A DNA stretch of 64,000 bases, from the NCBI RefSeq assembly GCF_009720525.1, contig NZ_CP043930.1, positions 4,496,501 through 4,560,500 on the forward strand. The letters are read 5' to 3'. This stretch comes from Gimesia benthica. GTDB taxonomy: Bacteria > Planctomycetota > Planctomycetia > Planctomycetales > Planctomycetaceae. The notes beneath the pieces were generated by a model. That model ran no database searches, was not told where the DNA came from, and saw only the letters and a program-made list of their open reading frames with translations. A program made the position numbers and the translations under genes. Of the stretch, positions 56,404 through 64,000 are shown piece by piece. Position 1 is the stretch's first letter. Each line of letters opens with the position of its first letter.

Positions 56404-56841
56404 TCAGTCGTCAGACTGGGGCGGCTCTGTTGTCATCTTCTTACAGAGAAAGATCCGCTCCTGTCCGGTGGGGAAATCTCCCAGGTTTCCAAACGGAGCA
56501 TAACCCAGTTGCGTGTAAAACGCGGGGGCCTGAAAAGTGAAGGTATCGACCCAGGCTGCGTGGCACTTTCTGTCGCGGGCGATCCGTTCCGCCTCGAGCA
56601 CCAGCTGGCGTCCCAGCCCCTGTCCCCGCAAATCCGCTTCGACTGCCAGCGTCTGAATATACAGCCATTCCCAGAGCGTGAACCCAACCAGTCCCGCGAC
56701 CAGCTTTCCTTCCTGCTCAATTTTGAGTTTCAGTGGTTTCGGCGCGTAGGGAAATCCCGTTGTCTCAGCATTCGCAGACAGGATCCGGCTGACCTCGGTT
56801 TCAATCGACTCGGCATGGGCTTCTCTGATTTGCGCATCCAT
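56404..56841 (-). CDS. GNAT-family N-acetyltransferase
   Basis: 145 aa from ATG 56841. Acetyl-CoA-binding motif A RGQGLGRQL (about residue 78), preceded by the strand LYIQTLAVEADL and followed by AWVDTFTFQAPAFYTQLGYAPFG, the family's C-terminal Tyr region. Small cytoplasmic acetyltransferase of unknown substrate. The frame back to 56868 was not used. Confidence 0.85.
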   Translation of the reverse strand: MDAQIREAHAESIETEVSRILSANAETTGFPYAPKPLKLKIEQEGKLVAGLVGFTLWEWLYIQTLAVEADLRGQGLGRQLVLEAERIARDRKCHAAWVDTFTFQAPAFYTQLGYAPFGNLGDFPTGQERIFLCKKMTTEPPQSDD

Positions 56842-56995
56842 GGTCAGACCTTCTTGTTCAGGACTCAAACAAAATATCGTTCATTTCCCGAGCATGGTAT
56901 CAGATCAAGGCACATTACAGTATCGAGAATTCTCGCTGGATTCGGAGACCCCTTATTGTCCCAGACGGAATTGGCCTGGGTCATCCAACCCTGGT

Positions 56996-57421
56996 TCAAC
57001 TCGCGTTACGGCGGTCGAGATGTTTTTTCAGTAACCGGGAATTACGGCGGTTCGATTTAAAGAACACATCAAAAATATCGCCAGCGACTGGAATCGAACC
57101 CAGCAGAAAGTCCAGACCCGTATTCCCGACCATCCGGGCCAGCACCCAGTTGGAAGCGCCGAGTTGCTTTGCCTGGTAGATCAGATAACCCGATAAAACC
57201 GTGGAGATCATATCGCCCAGCCCTGGCACAATGCCGATGATCGAGTCCCAGCCAACGCGGATACTGGTCCCCGGGATGGTAAACGAATCGTCGAGCAGAC
57301 GGGTCAGCTTTTCAAACCGGGCAAAACGATCGACGCGTTCCGCGCGATATGCACCCTGATCGACGGACGGAGGGAAAAGATATTCGGCCAGGGAACGGTT
57401 CTGTTTTATTTTCTGAATCAT
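56996..57421 (-). CDS. DUF4112 membrane protein
   Basis: 141 aa. The DUF4112 signature reads FARFEKLTRLLDDSFTIPGTSIRVGWDSIIGIVPGLGDMISTVLSGYLIY and GLDFLLGSIPVAGDIFDVFFKSNRRN. Two short membrane segments are at ~68-82 and ~108-120. Cytoplasmic-membrane protein of unknown function. It follows the BrkB gene on the same strand after ~53 bp, possibly co-transcribed. Confidence 0.88.
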   Translation of the reverse strand: MIQKIKQNRSLAEYLFPPSVDQGAYRAERVDRFARFEKLTRLLDDSFTIPGTSIRVGWDSIIGIVPGLGDMISTVLSGYLIYQAKQLGASNWVLARMVGNTGLDFLLGSIPVAGDIFDVFFKSNRRNSRLLKKHLDRRNAS

Positions 57422-57474
57422 GGGACTCGCCTTTCAGTTCGGTAAGTCGTGTTATGATGGAGTAAGAGACGGAG

Positions 57475-58452
57475 TTAACTTTTATAGGACAGATTCTTTG
57501 GTTCATTTCGGTGATAGATTTTCTCTGCAGTCACCAGTACGGCTCCGGGTGCTGGTTTCGGGCCGTCACCAAATTCGATGGACCAGCTTTGAGTGAATTC
57601 GGCTCCCAGTAAAATGATCAGGGACGAGTAATAGACCCAGATCAGGATCCCGATCATGGATGTCGCTGCACTTCCCCAACTGGAACCCGCCTCAGAGAAT
57701 TGCAGATACCAGGCAATGCCACTTTTACCAATCGTGAATAGTATAGCTGTCACTGCCGCTCCCATGAATACATCTCGCCACCTGATATTCGCGTCGGGCA
57801 GGACTTTAAAAGTCGCAGCAAACAAGAGTGTCGCCAGACCCAGCGTCAGCAGAGTATTCACAATCATGACTGCAGACAGGATTCCCACATCCAGATATCC
57901 GTAGTCCAGCCAGCGCGTAAATTCATCGACAAAGGTGGTCAGCACCAGTGAGATCAACAACAACAGACCGACAACGATCAGAAACGCCAGTGAGATCAAT
58001 CGTTTTTTGATAAAAGCCATGATGCCACCCTGTTCCGGATCCGGTTCGACATTCCAGGCTTTATTCAACGCGGACTGCAACTGGGCCAGCATACCGCTGG
58101 CTGAAAAAATCAGTACGGCAGCTCCCAGAAGTCGGGACCACAGGGGCCGCTCAGGTGTCTGACCTGACTGTACACGCTCCGCAACACTGGTCAGGTCGAA
58201 TCCTGCAGAAGTATCAGCGTCATCCTCCGCTTCTACACTCTGTTCGACAGGGAGTCCCAACTGGGAATTGATCACTGAAGAGACTTGTTCCGCAGACCAG
58301 AATTGTGTGGTCAAAGCGAAGACGATTGCCAGCAGAGGCGGCAGCGAAAAAATGGTGTAGTACGCAATCGCAGCGCCGCTGGACATGCATTCGTCGTCAA
58401 GGAAGTCAGAACCGGCTCGTTTCAGAACATTACGTAATTTTTGATAATCCAT
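57475..58452 (-). CDS. YihY/BrkB family membrane protein
   Basis: 325 aa. Family core GAAIAYYTIFSLPPLLAIVFAL (~26), ARLSLAFLIVVGLLLLISLVL (~150), then three further membrane helices, including IRWRDVFMGAAVTAILFTIGKSGIAWYL and IGILIWVYYSSLIILLGAEFTQ (~270-290), the signature end of the family. Six helices in total. The family was once misnamed RNase BN; function is unclear. Confidence 0.92.
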   Translation of the reverse strand: MDYQKLRNVLKRAGSDFLDDECMSSGAAIAYYTIFSLPPLLAIVFALTTQFWSAEQVSSVINSQLGLPVEQSVEAEDDADTSAGFDLTSVAERVQSGQTPERPLWSRLLGAAVLIFSASGMLAQLQSALNKAWNVEPDPEQGGIMAFIKKRLISLAFLIVVGLLLLISLVLTTFVDEFTRWLDYGYLDVGILSAVMIVNTLLTLGLATLLFAATFKVLPDANIRWRDVFMGAAVTAILFTIGKSGIAWYLQFSEAGSSWGSAATSMIGILIWVYYSSLIILLGAEFTQSWSIEFGDGPKPAPGAVLVTAEKIYHRNEPKNLSYKS

Positions 58453-58831
58453 GGGTCATCGCTCCTGTATGAGATACGGAGGTACGTCTCTTATCAATCG
58501 CAATTCATATGCCAGAGTTTTTGAGGTGGTGTTTTAGTGAAAATGATACTGAACATGGGTGTCTCAGCCTGCGGTCTGGTCTGTGGGCTGCCAGTGGCGT
58601 ATATGCCCTGATCTTGGTTTAAGCCACGATCAGGGGCGTCAGTCTTTGAGAGCCGGTCCCCCCAGAGAGGTTGTTGTGGCTTAAGTTGAAGAAAAGGAAA
58701 GCAAGCATCGATGAATCATCTGTGCTCTATACGTTTCTTCTATATTCTGCGAGCGTTATCATGAAATACATGCGATTGATTTGATTTGTTTCCAGGTTCA
58801 GTTGAACATCTCCCCGATCAGAGGAACTTCC
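58453..58831. other. Divergent intergenic region
   Basis: About 380 bp upstream of the arylsulfatase gene. A hairpin CCCTGATC-T-TGG / CCA-C-GATCAGGG spans 58606-58634 with a 7-base loop and no T run; it may be a 5' leader structure. Nothing else was identified. Confidence 0.45.
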
Positions 58832-60256
58832 ATGGTCCGTCTGCTGCAACGTGTTTGCTGTTTCAGTGTCGTGCTGCTCATCACTCTTGGTAGCTGGACT
58901 CCAGACCTCACCGCAGCCGAGCGTCCATGGAATGTGGTTTTCTTTCTCGTCGACGATCTCGGCTGGACCGATCTGGCCTGTTATGGCAGTGACTACTATC
59001 AGACGCCGAATATCGATCGTCTCGCTTCAGAAGGGATGAAGTTCACGCAGAACTATGCGGCCTGCAATGCCTGTTCGCCGACCCGCGGTGCCCTGATGAC
59101 CGGTATGTATCCCGCCCGCACTCACCTGACCGACTGGATTCCCGGCTGGGCGAAGCAGTACCGCGACTTTCCACTCAAACCACCCGAGTGGCAGCAGCAC
59201 CTCGCACAGAAATACACAACGCTTCCTGAAGCGTTACACGGGGCCGGGTACAAAACTCTGCACGTCGGCAAATGGCATCTCGGCGGGCCAGGCAACCTGC
59301 CAGAAGATCACGGCTTTGATGTCAACATCAGCGGCACGAACCGGGGGTTGCCCCGCAGCTATCACTTTCCCTACGGCGGTGATGCATTAAAGTGGGACAG
59401 TCGACTGACCGAGGAACAGCGCGCGGGACGTTATCTCACCGATCGGCTCACCGACGAGGCGGTGACACTCATCCGTGAGCAGCAGGATAATCCCTTCTTC
59501 CTCTACTTTGCCTTCTATTCGGTACATGCGCCGATTCAGGGGCGACCCGACCTGGTGCAGAAATTCAAAGAACGGCCTCGAGGTGCACATCATCATAACC
59601 CCGAGTATGCAGCCATGGTCCACTCCGTCGATACTGCCGTCGGTCGTGTCCGCGCTCAACTGGAACAGAGTGGCATCGCAGATCGCACGTTGATCGTCTT
59701 CACTTCTGACAATGGCGGCGTCTGTCGCAAGACCAGCAGCAACCTTCCCCTGCGTGGTGAAAAAGGCCAGCACTGGGAAGGGGGAACCCGTGTGCCTGCG
59801 ATCGTCCTCTGGCCTGGTGTCACTCGTCCCGGGTCAGTCTGCCAGACTCCCACGATCACGATGGACTTCTATCCCACCATTCTTGAAATCACTGGCGTTC
59901 AGGGAAACACCGCCCACAACCAAAACGTGGATGGCATCTCGCTGGTTCCCGTTCTCAAAGACCCGCAGGCTGCACTCAACCGCGATGCTCTCTTCTGGCA
60001 CTACCCGCATTACAACGTCTTTATCGGAGTCCCTTACAGTGCCGTCCGTGTTGGCGATCATAAGCTGATCCATTACTACGAAGACGATCGCAACGAACTC
60101 TACAATCTGACTGAAGATCTGGGCGAAACGCGGGATCTGTCAGCCGAACAGCCTGAGTTGACCGCTCGCCTCAACCAGCGGCTGCAGACTCACCTCAAAC
60201 AGGTGGGAGCTCAGATGCCTGTTCCAAATCCGACTTTCAAAGTGAACCGTCAGTAA
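58832..60256 (+). CDS. Arylsulfatase A-type sulfatase
   Basis: 474 aa from ATG 58832 with GAGGA upstream; an in-frame start at 58781 would bury the signal peptide. Signal peptide to ~28. Metal site VDDLGWTD (40-47). The sulfatase signature CSPTRGALMTG has Cys81 as the formylglycine residue. GKWHLGG (~147) and TSDNGG (~294) are the other active-site blocks. Extracytoplasmic hydrolysis of sulfate esters, plausibly polysaccharide. Single gene. Confidence 0.95.
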   Translation: MVRLLQRVCCFSVVLLITLGSWTPDLTAAERPWNVVFFLVDDLGWTDLACYGSDYYQTPNIDRLASEGMKFTQNYAACNACSPTRGALMTGMYPARTHLTDWIPGWAKQYRDFPLKPPEWQQHLAQKYTTLPEALHGAGYKTLHVGKWHLGGPGNLPEDHGFDVNISGTNRGLPRSYHFPYGGDALKWDSRLTEEQRAGRYLTDRLTDEAVTLIREQQDNPFFLYFAFYSVHAPIQGRPDLVQKFKERPRGAHHHNPEYAAMVHSVDTAVGRVRAQLEQSGIADRTLIVFTSDNGGVCRKTSSNLPLRGEKGQHWEGGTRVPAIVLWPGVTRPGSVCQTPTITMDFYPTILEITGVQGNTAHNQNVDGISLVPVLKDPQAALNRDALFWHYPHYNVFIGVPYSAVRVGDHKLIHYYEDDRNELYNLTEDLGETRDLSAEQPELTARLNQRLQTHLKQVGAQMPVPNPTFKVNRQ

Positions 60257-60465
60257 ATCGCGGTTAGCCCGTACATCGGGAAAATCCCTATTGGAAAGCA
60301 GTGGTTCTGCTGCTTGACCACTCGATATGTGTAACTGATAATAATCGGAAGTTTTGGTGTGATTTATCGCTACCCGCCAGGCTCTGAAGTCGCCATGGAA
60401 TGCGGTTTGCCTATGCTGCGGTGCACTTTTCATGAGGCCATTCTGACACCTGAGGATTAACTGCC

Positions 60466-63400
60466 ATGCGTTTCCAGCGATTCGTATTTGCGTTGTTGTT
60501 TCTCCTGTTTATTCCTACTCTTGCTCTGGCGCAGGCGCCTCGGAATGTCTTTGAATGGACACCCGAAAAAGTACTCCAGTATGCCTGGTTATCGGAACGC
60601 GACCACCTGGCTGCGAATGTCTATGTGCATTCGCCTGAGCGTGGTTATGTTCAGACTGGCCGGGGGAATTACTGCCTGCCCAATATCGATTTCGTCATTC
60701 CCGTTGAGACAACTGAACTCCGCATCGAACGTCTCTATGCCAGTGATTCCCAATTTCGCGGTCGCTTTGGCTTGGGATGGCACAGCAGTCTTGATGCCGC
60801 GTTGAGCGTGGGAAAAAATAATATCACGACGGTCAGTGTCGGTGGTGTCCCCTACCGGTTTCAGACCGATCCTGCGAATCCCGGTATTTTTAAGCCGCTG
60901 CAGTCTTCCACAGCCAACTTGACGAAAGTCGCTGATGGGTCATCTCTTTTCAGCACTGCAGAAGGTACATGGAATTTTAACGCGGGCGGACAGCTCAGAA
61001 GCTGGCAGAAACTGGGGACGACCTTCTCTTTCCAATACCAGGGGCAACTGCTGACCCAGATTCTTGCTGGCAATAAGCCGATATTCCAGGTCAAAAGTAA
61101 TTCGCAAGGGATGGTTGAGCAATTGACTGACAATACCGGTCGCACCTCACAGTACCAATATGATTCTGCAGGGCATCTCCAACAGGTGAATCACTTCGAT
61201 CGCACCTCCGAGAGCTATCGCTTTAATACGGCCGGCCAGCTCTCTGAAGTACGATTCCGCAACGGCAGTCGGCTCGCTCTGGCCTGGGACTCACAGGGGC
61301 ATCTGCTGGAACTGAAGGGGCCTGGCCTGAAACGCTCCTCGTTTGCGTTTCGTCAGTCAAAGACCAGCCGTGAAATGGTCGTGACTCTTCCGGGAGAAGT
61401 AACACCCCCGCAAATCACAGAGCCCGCGCAACCGGAGCCTGTTCCAGCGATCCCTGAGCCTCCGCGTTCACTGCCCGAACCGAGCCCTGTTCCGGAACCT
61501 GTCGCACAGCCGCAGCTGGAAGAGACGAAAGAAGAAACGATATTTTACAACGCGAATGATCAAGGCGTTTTACCGCAGCCCACCCGGTCAACAGAGTTCA
61601 CACTGAAAACGCCGATCCGACTTACCTATATGATGAATTATCATTGGACTCAGAATAACGAAGGAACTCCAGGTACCATTGCGCTGAAACACGAGAATGG
61701 CACCACGTATGGCCCCTGGCAGACTCACGCCGCCCGTAACGGAGGACATGTCAATAATGCTATCTGGGAGTGTATGCCCGATGTATTGCTGATCAAGGGG
61801 ACCTATACGGTACTCGACAGTCAGCCGGAAACCTGGGCACAAAATCAGGGAACCGGCGGGAGAGGGATTACCGAAATTCGCGGTATTAAACTCAAGGCAA
61901 CGCGACTGGTACCAGCGACCGATCCGAACGGAATATTTTATCAGCATGGTGAAAATGACTATCGCTTCCGGTTACCTCCCGGCTGGCATGTGGAAGAAAA
62001 CAGACGGAATACAGTCGCTGATGAGACCTTCGATACGGTAGTCAACCGGGATCGTTCGTTAGTTCTCATCTGCTGGAAAGGACACGAAGCGGTTACAGAC
62101 GCCCAGGCGGCACTCAAGCAGTTCGTCAAAGAGAAGGAACAGGAAGTTAAACAGAATCCGCAGATCGCCCCCACTGTGGGGTCGCGTTTCTATCAACTCG
62201 TCAGTGCCCCTGCAGCACGCGTTGGCTATTACCTGCCCGGACGTAAAAGTGCCGTCTTCCGCATCTCATTTGTCACAAACAACAGGCGACATGTGATTAA
62301 CGTCATCAAAACGGGATCGGCCCGTCTGGATGAACCTTCTCCCGAGCTGGCAACACTGTTTAACTCAATCGAGTTTGATCACAAGCAACAGGTCAAGCCA
62401 GCACCTCCAGTGTCACCACAGCCATCTCCTCCCGCAGTGGACCCGGTACCACAGCCAGATCTGACTCCCCCGCCGGTTTCACCAGCCCCACCCACTCAAC
62501 CACCGGCCTTGGCCGCAGCTACGCTCACCTGGAAATTTAATGACCAGAATCAATCAGTGGAGATCATCGACTTCGAAGACAATGTTTCTAAGAAGTATTA
62601 CGATTCTGCTGGTCGTCTTGTTCGACATGTCCGTCCTGATCAGTCACAGATGACATTCGCTTACGACCCACAGGGCCGGCTCATCAGCAAAACCCGTTTT
62701 GATCAGACCCGGGAACAATACTCCTATGACGGGCAGAGCGATCGCCTGGCATCTGTTTCTGGTCAACTGGGGAAAGTTGATATTCGTTATAATTCCCAAG
62801 GCCTGATCCAGGAATTCATTGACGCCCATGGCGTCAGTTCTCGATATGACTATGATGCTCGGAATAATCTCACCGGCATCCAGAATTCTGATGGAGAATC
62901 GGTGGCCTTTGCGTATGACAACCAGGGGGACCTGCAGCAAATGACCTTCGATGGAACAGAGACGCTGCAGTTACTGACCTCCGACAAGGGGCTTAAGAAA
63001 ACACTTCGTGAACCGAATGGTGCTACGGAATCTCTGGAATTCACTACGCGGGGGCAGTTGCGTCGTCAGACAGACGCCCTGGGGCAGACCACTTCCTTTC
63101 AGTATGGTCCAGGGGGGCAGATGACATCCCATACCAATGCCCTGGGACAGACCACGCGCTATGCCCATGATAGTGCTGGTAACCTTCGTGTTGTCAGCTA
63201 TCCGGGTGAACGAGGCAAGCTGCTGTTCAGCTATAACCGGGCAGGGCAGCCTGAATCCATGACTCTGCCGGGAGGTCAGAAATACCTGTTCGAGTTCAAT
63301 CCGGTTGGTCGGATGACGAAAGCCACCGATCCGCTGGGGCGCAGTTTCGGCTATGAATTTAACCAGCTGCAGCAGCTCTCGAAAATGAGCTTCCCGGACG

Positions 63401-64000
63401 GCACTTCTCGTAATCTGGTCTATGATGCCGCTGGTCGGCTGGTCTCGGATCAACGGAGCAGCGACCCCGCTGTCAAGTATCGCTATGACGAACGTGATCG
63501 TCTGGTTGAGATGACCTCCGGTTCAGGGGCCCTGCGTTATGAATACGATGCTGATGACCAACTGGTGCGGGTTGTCGATCTCTGGTCAGGTCAATTGACG
63601 GCCCTCCGCTACGATCAGCGCGGTCGACTGATTGAACTCAATGATTCCTTCCACGGGCAAATCAGCTACCAGTACGATGCTTCCGGCCGTTTGATTGCAG
63701 TACAGAATTCCGAGGGGCAGCAGGCTGAATTTGCTTATAAAGATACGGAGCTGCCCACCGAACTTCGCCAGATCGGCGGGGAAACGGTTCGCTTTGAATA
63801 TGATCTCGCCGGGCAGCTAAAGCGGGAAGATTCCACGGTTACTGGAATCAGACGCTATGACTATGATGCTTTGAATCGTCCAAAAGAAATCATCTCTCCC
63901 ACTCGAGGCGCCAGGCGCTATGAATACGATATCGCCGGGAATCTGTCACTGGTACAGACAGGCCAGAGCGAATATCGCTATGAATACGACACGGCGGACA
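60466..64000 (+). CDS. Secreted Rhs/YD-repeat protein with embedded domains, 3' end beyond window
   Basis: More than 1178 aa, in one open frame to the window edge. Signal peptide ends ALA (~22). Residues ~55-110 resemble the Rhs N-terminal region (FGLGWHSSL), followed by ~10 YD-type units (TGRTSQYQYDSAGHL). A Pro-rich linker (~310-355) precedes a beta domain with YGPWQTHAARNG and GTYTVLDS (~386-475). A PsbP/DcrB-like segment follows (~485-640: YRFRLPPGWHVEEN, LVLICWKG, VFRISFVTNN), then a second Pro-rich linker (~645-685) and a long YD array to the end. The typical DPxGR-type core and variable tip are not yet reached. Likely surface protein or toxin carrier. Confidence 0.88.
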   Translation, partial: MRFQRFVFALLFLLFIPTLALAQAPRNVFEWTPEKVLQYAWLSERDHLAANVYVHSPERGYVQTGRGNYCLPNIDFVIPVETTELRIERLYASDSQFRGRFGLGWHSSLDAALSVGKNNITTVSVGGVPYRFQTDPANPGIFKPLQSSTANLTKVADGSSLFSTAEGTWNFNAGGQLRSWQKLGTTFSFQYQGQLLTQILAGNKPIFQVKSNSQGMVEQLTDNTGRTSQYQYDSAGHLQQVNHFDRTSESYRFNTAGQLSEVRFRNGSRLALAWDSQGHLLELKGPGLKRSSFAFRQSKTSREMVVTLPGEVTPPQITEPAQPEPVPAIPEPPRSLPEPSPVPEPVAQPQLEETKEETIFYNANDQGVLPQPTRSTEFTLKTPIRLTYMMNYHWTQNNEGTPGTIALKHENGTTYGPWQTHAARNGGHVNNAIWECMPDVLLIKGTYTVLDSQPETWAQNQGTGGRGITEIRGIKLKATRLVPATDPNGIFYQHGENDYRFRLPPGWHVEENRRNTVADETFDTVVNRDRSLVLICWKGHEAVTDAQAALKQFVKEKEQEVKQNPQIAPTVGSRFYQLVSAPAARVGYYLPGRKSAVFRISFVTNNRRHVINVIKTGSARLDEPSPELATLFNSIEFDHKQQVKPAPPVSPQPSPPAVDPVPQPDLTPPPVSPAPPTQPPALAAATLTWKFNDQNQSVEIIDFEDNVSKKYYDSAGRLVRHVRPDQSQMTFAYDPQGRLISKTRFDQTREQYSYDGQSDRLASVSGQLGKVDIRYNSQGLIQEFIDAHGVSSRYDYDARNNLTGIQNSDGESVAFAYDNQGDLQQMTFDGTETLQLLTSDKGLKKTLREPNGATESLEFTTRGQLRRQTDALGQTTSFQYGPGGQMTSHTNALGQTTRYAHDSAGNLRVVSYPGERGKLLFSYNRAGQPESMTLPGGQKYLFEFNPVGRMTKATDPLGRSFGYEFNQLQQLSKMSFPDGTSRNLVYDAAGRLVSDQRSSDPAVKYRYDERDRLVEMTSGSGALRYEYDADDQLVRVVDLWSGQLTALRYDQRGRLIELNDSFHGQISYQYDASGRLIAVQNSEGQQAEFAYKDTELPTELRQIGGETVRFEYDLAGQLKREDSTVTGIRRYDYDALNRPKEIISPTRGARRYEYDIAGNLSLVQTGQSEYRYEYDTAD

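Overview
The window is chromosomal DNA from a planctomycete, most like Gimesia and its relatives in the Planctomycetaceae (inference from gene content, not a database match). The indicators are two DUF1559 proteins with prepilin-like N-termini, a PSCyt1/DUF1549/DUF1553 gene followed by a Tat-exported DUF1501 gene, DUF1080 proteins, two sulfatases, several secreted alpha/beta hydrolases and a BlaI/M56 pair. Gene density is ordinary, genes lie on both strands in short operons, and no phage, transposase or CRISPR array was seen.

Layout. 1-870: no gene; two copies of a ~205-bp repeat and an inverted pair of palindromic repeats. 0.9-4.9 kb: HrpA helicase (-). 5.4-10 kb: two DUF1559 genes, each next to a small lipoprotein gene, with a secreted esterase between. 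10.1-15.1 kb: DUF456 membrane protein, then two paralogous von Willebrand A proteins with TonB-like N-terminal anchors. 15.3-20.3 kb: DUF1080 lipoprotein, TIM-barrel isomerase, HEAT-repeat protein with a small membrane partner, methyltransferase. 20.6-24.6 kb: leucine-rich-repeat protein, a beta-propeller gene remnant and three proteins of unknown function. 25.1-30.3 kb: fatty acid desaturase (C-terminus apparently frameshifted), thioesterase, PurF, and ProB with an NTF2-like membrane protein. 30.3-37.2 kb: an esterase homologue lacking its nucleophile, divergent from a PSCyt1-DUF1501-GntR operon. 37.4 kb: tRNA-Pro(TGG). 37.8-43.5 kb: small unknown proteins, a dienelactone-type hydrolase and a GDSL/alpha-beta hydrolase fusion. 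43.5-46.7 kb: NAD(P)-binding protein, then BlaI-type repressor and M56 metalloprotease behind two identical palindromes. 46.9-51.4 kb: small proteins, an iduronate-type sulfatase, membrane proteins and a MocR-type aminotransferase remnant. 51.5-58.5 kb (all -): DUF1080-sugar dehydrogenase fusion, a truncated Fur-like winged helix, a 2OG-Fe(II) oxygenase, GNAT, DUF4112 and BrkB/YihY proteins. 58.8-64 kb: arylsulfatase and a large secreted Rhs/YD-repeat protein running off the end.

How the parts fit. Much of the content is export-directed catabolism typical of planctomycetes: sulfatases, esterases, DUF1080 and sugar dehydrogenase proteins, and the cytochrome-like PSCyt1/DUF1501 pair with its own GntR regulator. 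Signal-responsive modules are BlaI/M56 (repressor plus membrane protease with a C-terminal beta-sandwich) and the TonB-anchored vWA pair. A five-copy palindromic repeat family is scattered through intergenic DNA. Many annotated starts are set downstream of the longest frame, where an ATG/GTG follows a ribosome site or begins a signal peptide.
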